From Armatimonadota bacterium (GTDB taxonomy: Bacteria > Sysuimicrobiota > Sysuimicrobiia > Sysuimicrobiales > Kaftiobacteriaceae), in NCBI GenBank assembly GCA_031459765.1, contig JAVKHY010000002.1:1-64000 (forward strand): a DNA stretch of 64,000 nucleotides, in the 5' to 3' direction. The notes below the pieces were generated by a model. It saw nothing but the letters and a program-made list of their open reading frames with translations, did not search any database and was not told where the DNA came from. A program made the translations under genes and the position numbers. The number at the start of each line of letters is the position of its first letter. Positions within the stretch are counted from its first letter, which is position 1. Positions 61,978 through 64,000 of this stretch are shown here, one piece after another.

Positions 61978-63339
61978 CTACCGGGCGGTCCCGCGCGGGC
62001 GCGGGGCGGTCCCCTCCTGCGCCACCTCGAGCACCGTCGCTTCCAGGATGCCCAGCGCCTCCTCCAGCTGCGCATCGCTGATGACCAGCGGCGCAAGGAG
62101 GCGCACGACGTTGTTGAAGAGGCCGGCCCGCAGCAGCAGCACCCCCCGGTGCATGGCGCGCCGGATCACCTCCAGCGTTTCGCGCGGGGCGGGTTCCTTG
62201 GTCGCCCGGTCCCGGACGAGCTCCAGGGCCACCATCGCCCCCAGTCCGCGCACGTCCCCGACCAGTGCCGCCTTTTCCTGCAGCCGCCGGAACCGCTCCA
62301 CCATCCGCGCCCCGAGCGCCGCGGTGCGCTCGACCAGACGCTCCTCGGCCATGACCTGGAAGACCGCCAGGGCCGCCGCGCAGGCCACCGGGTTGCCGAC
62401 GTAGGTCCCGCCCAGCGCTCCCTCCGGCAGCGCATCCAGGTAGTCCCGGACTCCGACGACGGCGGAGACGGGCAGCCCCACGGCGATGGATTTGGCCACG
62501 GTCATCAGGTCGGGCTCGACGCCGTAGTGCTCCACGGCGAACATCCTGCCGGTGCGACCGAAACCGGTCTGGATCTCGTCCACGACCAGCAGGATGCCGT
62601 ACCGGTCCGCGAGCTGGCGCAGCTGGGGGAGGAACTCCGCCGGCGGGATGATGAACCCGCCCTCGCCCAGGACCGGCTCGACGACGATGGCCGCCACCCG
62701 GTCGGGCTGCACGTGCGCGACGAACAGATGCTCAAGGCGGCGGAGGGCCCAGGCCGCCGGGTCGGCAGCCTCCGACCGGTACGGGTCGGGGAAGGGGGCG
62801 CGGTAGACTTCGGGCATGAAGGGCCCGAAGTTGCGCTTGTACGGGTCGATCTTGCTGGTCAGGGAGAGACTCATGTAGGTCCGACCGTGGAACGCGCCCT
62901 CGAAGGCGATGACCGCCGGGCGGCCGGTCACGGCACGGGCAATCTTCACCGCGTTCTCCACCGCTTCGGCGCCGGAGTTGAAGAGGACTGCCTTCTTGGG
63001 CCGGGGACCCGGCGCCGCCCGGCACAGCGTCTCGCAGAGGCGGACGTAGGGCTCATAGGGCATGACGCTGAAGTCGGTGTGGGTGAAGCGGGCGGCCTGC
63101 TCCGTGATGGCCCGGACGACCCGGGGATGGGAATGGCCGACGTTCAGGCAGCCCACACCCCCGGAGAGATCGATGAAGGTGTTGCCGTCGACGTCGTGGA
63201 GCAGCGCGCCCTCCGCGCGCTCGACCACGGCCGGAAGGTGGATCCCGATGGCGGTGGAGACGTAGCGCTCCTTTTCCGCCAGGATGGCCTTCGATTTCGG
63301 GCCGGGGAGCGTGCGGGTCACCACGTTGGCGTACGGCAT
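61978..63339 (-). CDS. gabT: Class III aminotransferase (4-aminobutyrate aminotransferase-like)
   Basis: The 453-residue PLP enzyme contains SGGVGCLNVGHSHPRVV, LFNSGAEAVENAVKIARAVT, VIAFEGAFHGRTYMSLSLT, the VVDEIQTGFGRTGRMFAVEH block (PLP ring Asp) and LMTVAKSIAVGLPVSAVVG with the PLP lysine. This pattern is closest to GabT/ornithine-type aminotransferases; 4-aminobutyrate is the most likely substrate but is not proven. The ATG at 63339 starts MPYANVVTRTLPGPKSKAI. It follows the TrmA-like gene by 41 bases. Confidence 0.88.
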   Translation of the reverse strand: MPYANVVTRTLPGPKSKAILAEKERYVSTAIGIHLPAVVERAEGALLHDVDGNTFIDLSGGVGCLNVGHSHPRVVRAITEQAARFTHTDFSVMPYEPYVRLCETLCRAAPGPRPKKAVLFNSGAEAVENAVKIARAVTGRPAVIAFEGAFHGRTYMSLSLTSKIDPYKRNFGPFMPEVYRAPFPDPYRSEAADPAAWALRRLEHLFVAHVQPDRVAAIVVEPVLGEGGFIIPPAEFLPQLRQLADRYGILLVVDEIQTGFGRTGRMFAVEHYGVEPDLMTVAKSIAVGLPVSAVVGVRDYLDALPEGALGGTYVGNPVACAAALAVFQVMAEERLVERTAALGARMVERFRRLQEKAALVGDVRGLGAMVALELVRDRATKEPAPRETLEVIRRAMHRGVLLLRAGLFNNVVRLLAPLVISDAQLEEALGILEATVLEVAQEGTAPRPRGTAR

Positions 63340-63380
63340 CGGACCTTTCCCTCCCGTTGTTGACTCGCTCCAGTCGTCTC

Positions 63381-64000
63381 CTACCCGGCGCGCCGCAGGG
63401 CCACGACGCAGTGCACCCGGCTGGTCTGGGGCAGCAGATCCACCGGCTGGATCCCGGTGACCGCGAATCCCGCGGCTCGGGCGGTCCACAGGTCCCGTTC
63501 CAGCAGGCGCAGGGAGGTCCCGGCCACGGCCAGCCGTCGGACGCCCGTTCCGCCCAGGGCGGCAAACACCTCGGGGCTGGTGGGCCGGCGCCGCGAGGTC
63601 ACGACGGCGGCATCGAACCGCTCCCCGCGGGCGCGGAGCTTCTCCGTCACCCGCTCCGGCGCGCGGGTGTAGAAGACACAGTTGTGGACCCCGTTGATCT
63701 GCGCGTGTTCCCAGGCGCGGTGCATCGCCTCCCGGGTCGGAGCAATGCCCACCACCCGGGCGGCGCGCGAGGCCAGCCAGAGGGGGACGAGGCCGTCTTC
63801 GCAGGCCACGTCCAGCACGGTGTCGCCGCTCCGGACGGCCAGCGCCGCGGCGATCGCCTCCAGCCACACCGGTATCGCCCCGGGGTTGGGCGGCAGGGAG
63901 GGTTCCGGGTACAGCCGCAGGCGCAGCCCGGCGATTTCGTCCTCGATGTAGGGCCGACCCCACAGCAGCGTGACCCGGCCCAGCGGCTCCGCGCTGTGCC
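63381..64000 (-). CDS. TrmA/RlmD-like RNA m5U methyltransferase homologue with degenerate active site (N-terminus outside window)
   Basis: The gene continues past the right edge. The visible 205 residues align by eye with the catalytic part of RumA/RlmD proteins: VLDVACEDGLVPLWLA (SAM motif), a segment with AWEHAQINGVHNCVF and the C-terminal PVDLLPQTSRVHCVVALRR. Key motifs are altered. FFQVN is replaced by SLPPNP, DPPR by a TSRRRP segment, and the catalytic Cys region SCNP by AGTS. The protein is therefore probably not an active methyltransferase of this class, or has a changed role. Confidence 0.7.
   Translation of the reverse strand, partial: HSAEPLGRVTLLWGRPYIEDEIAGLRLRLYPEPSLPPNPGAIPVWLEAIAAALAVRSGDTVLDVACEDGLVPLWLASRAARVVGIAPTREAMHRAWEHAQINGVHNCVFYTRAPERVTEKLRARGERFDAAVVTSRRRPTSPEVFAALGGTGVRRLAVAGTSLRLLERDLWTARAAGFAVTGIQPVDLLPQTSRVHCVVALRRAG

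Overview
The window looks like a chromosomal segment of a high-GC, uncultivated-type bacterium. An L7Ae-type gene sits next to rpsL, the dihydropteroate synthase is long and divergent, a DUF881 (YlxW-like) gene and a DUF2089/DUF4097 module are present, and several genes appear to lack leaders. Together these suggest a deep Terrabacteria-like lineage. A CSP1-3/Armatimonadota-type affiliation is my impression only. I see no phage, insertion sequence, integrase or CRISPR array. All protein genes except a molybdate transporter and a 21-residue ORF are on the minus strand, and no stretch longer than 300 bases lacks a gene.

Region 1 (1-16.7 kb) is the information-processing block, transcribed right to left: secE, nusG, rplK, rplA, rplJ, rplL, rpoB, rpoC, an ABC-F ATPase, L7Ae-like, rpsL, rpsG, fusA, tuf. 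I located good promoters before secE, rpoB and the L7Ae-like gene, an L10 leader before rplJ, and a terminator-like attenuator directly before the L7Ae-like gene.

Region 2 (16.7-33.2 kb) is accessory and interrupts the usual tuf-rpmG-tRNA-Trp-secE order. It holds two molybdoenzyme operons. The first (25.8-33.1 kb) encodes a Psr/Nrf-like complex: a Tat-exported catalytic subunit, a four-cluster ferredoxin, an NrfD anchor, a small membrane protein, a TorD-type chaperone and a large multi-cluster Fe-S protein. The second (16.8-25.4 kb) encodes a type II DMSO-reductase-family enzyme of nitrite oxidoreductase/ethylbenzene dehydrogenase type: a Cys-bearing regulator, alpha, a 95-residue protein, beta, a TorD-type chaperone, an HExxH/zinc-ribbon protein, a heme-b gamma subunit and a small zinc protein. 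Two near-identical tRNA-Trp genes flank the first operon, and a decayed fragment of folP lies beside the inner copy.

Region 3 (33.2-35.5 kb) holds rpmG, a second tuf gene and tRNAs for Trp, Thr, Gly, Cys and Leu. Region 4 (35.5-42.7 kb) has an orphan FecCD/BtuC permease, folE-folP, and a DUF2089-DUF4097-SHOCT-ABC exporter operon whose permease gene is a frameshifted composite.

Region 5 (42.8-55.2 kb) is a DNA-repair neighbourhood: polA, coaE, uvrB, uvrA, an aminotransferase, uvrC and a Phd-antitoxin/O6-alkylguanine-DNA alkyltransferase fusion. The fusion gene has an inverted repeat over its own promoter. Region 6 (55.3-64 kb) holds tRNA-Leu, a MOT1-type molybdate transporter that could supply the two molybdoenzymes, an FAD oxidoreductase, a DUF881 protein, dnaE, a class III aminotransferase and a TrmA/RlmD-like protein lacking its catalytic motifs.

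The most interesting items are the Phd-Ogt fusion with its own operator, the two molybdoenzyme operons inside the tuf-secE locus with a duplicated tRNA-Trp and a folP scar, the CoaE without its P-loop lysine, and several unnamed accessory proteins in the molybdoenzyme operons.
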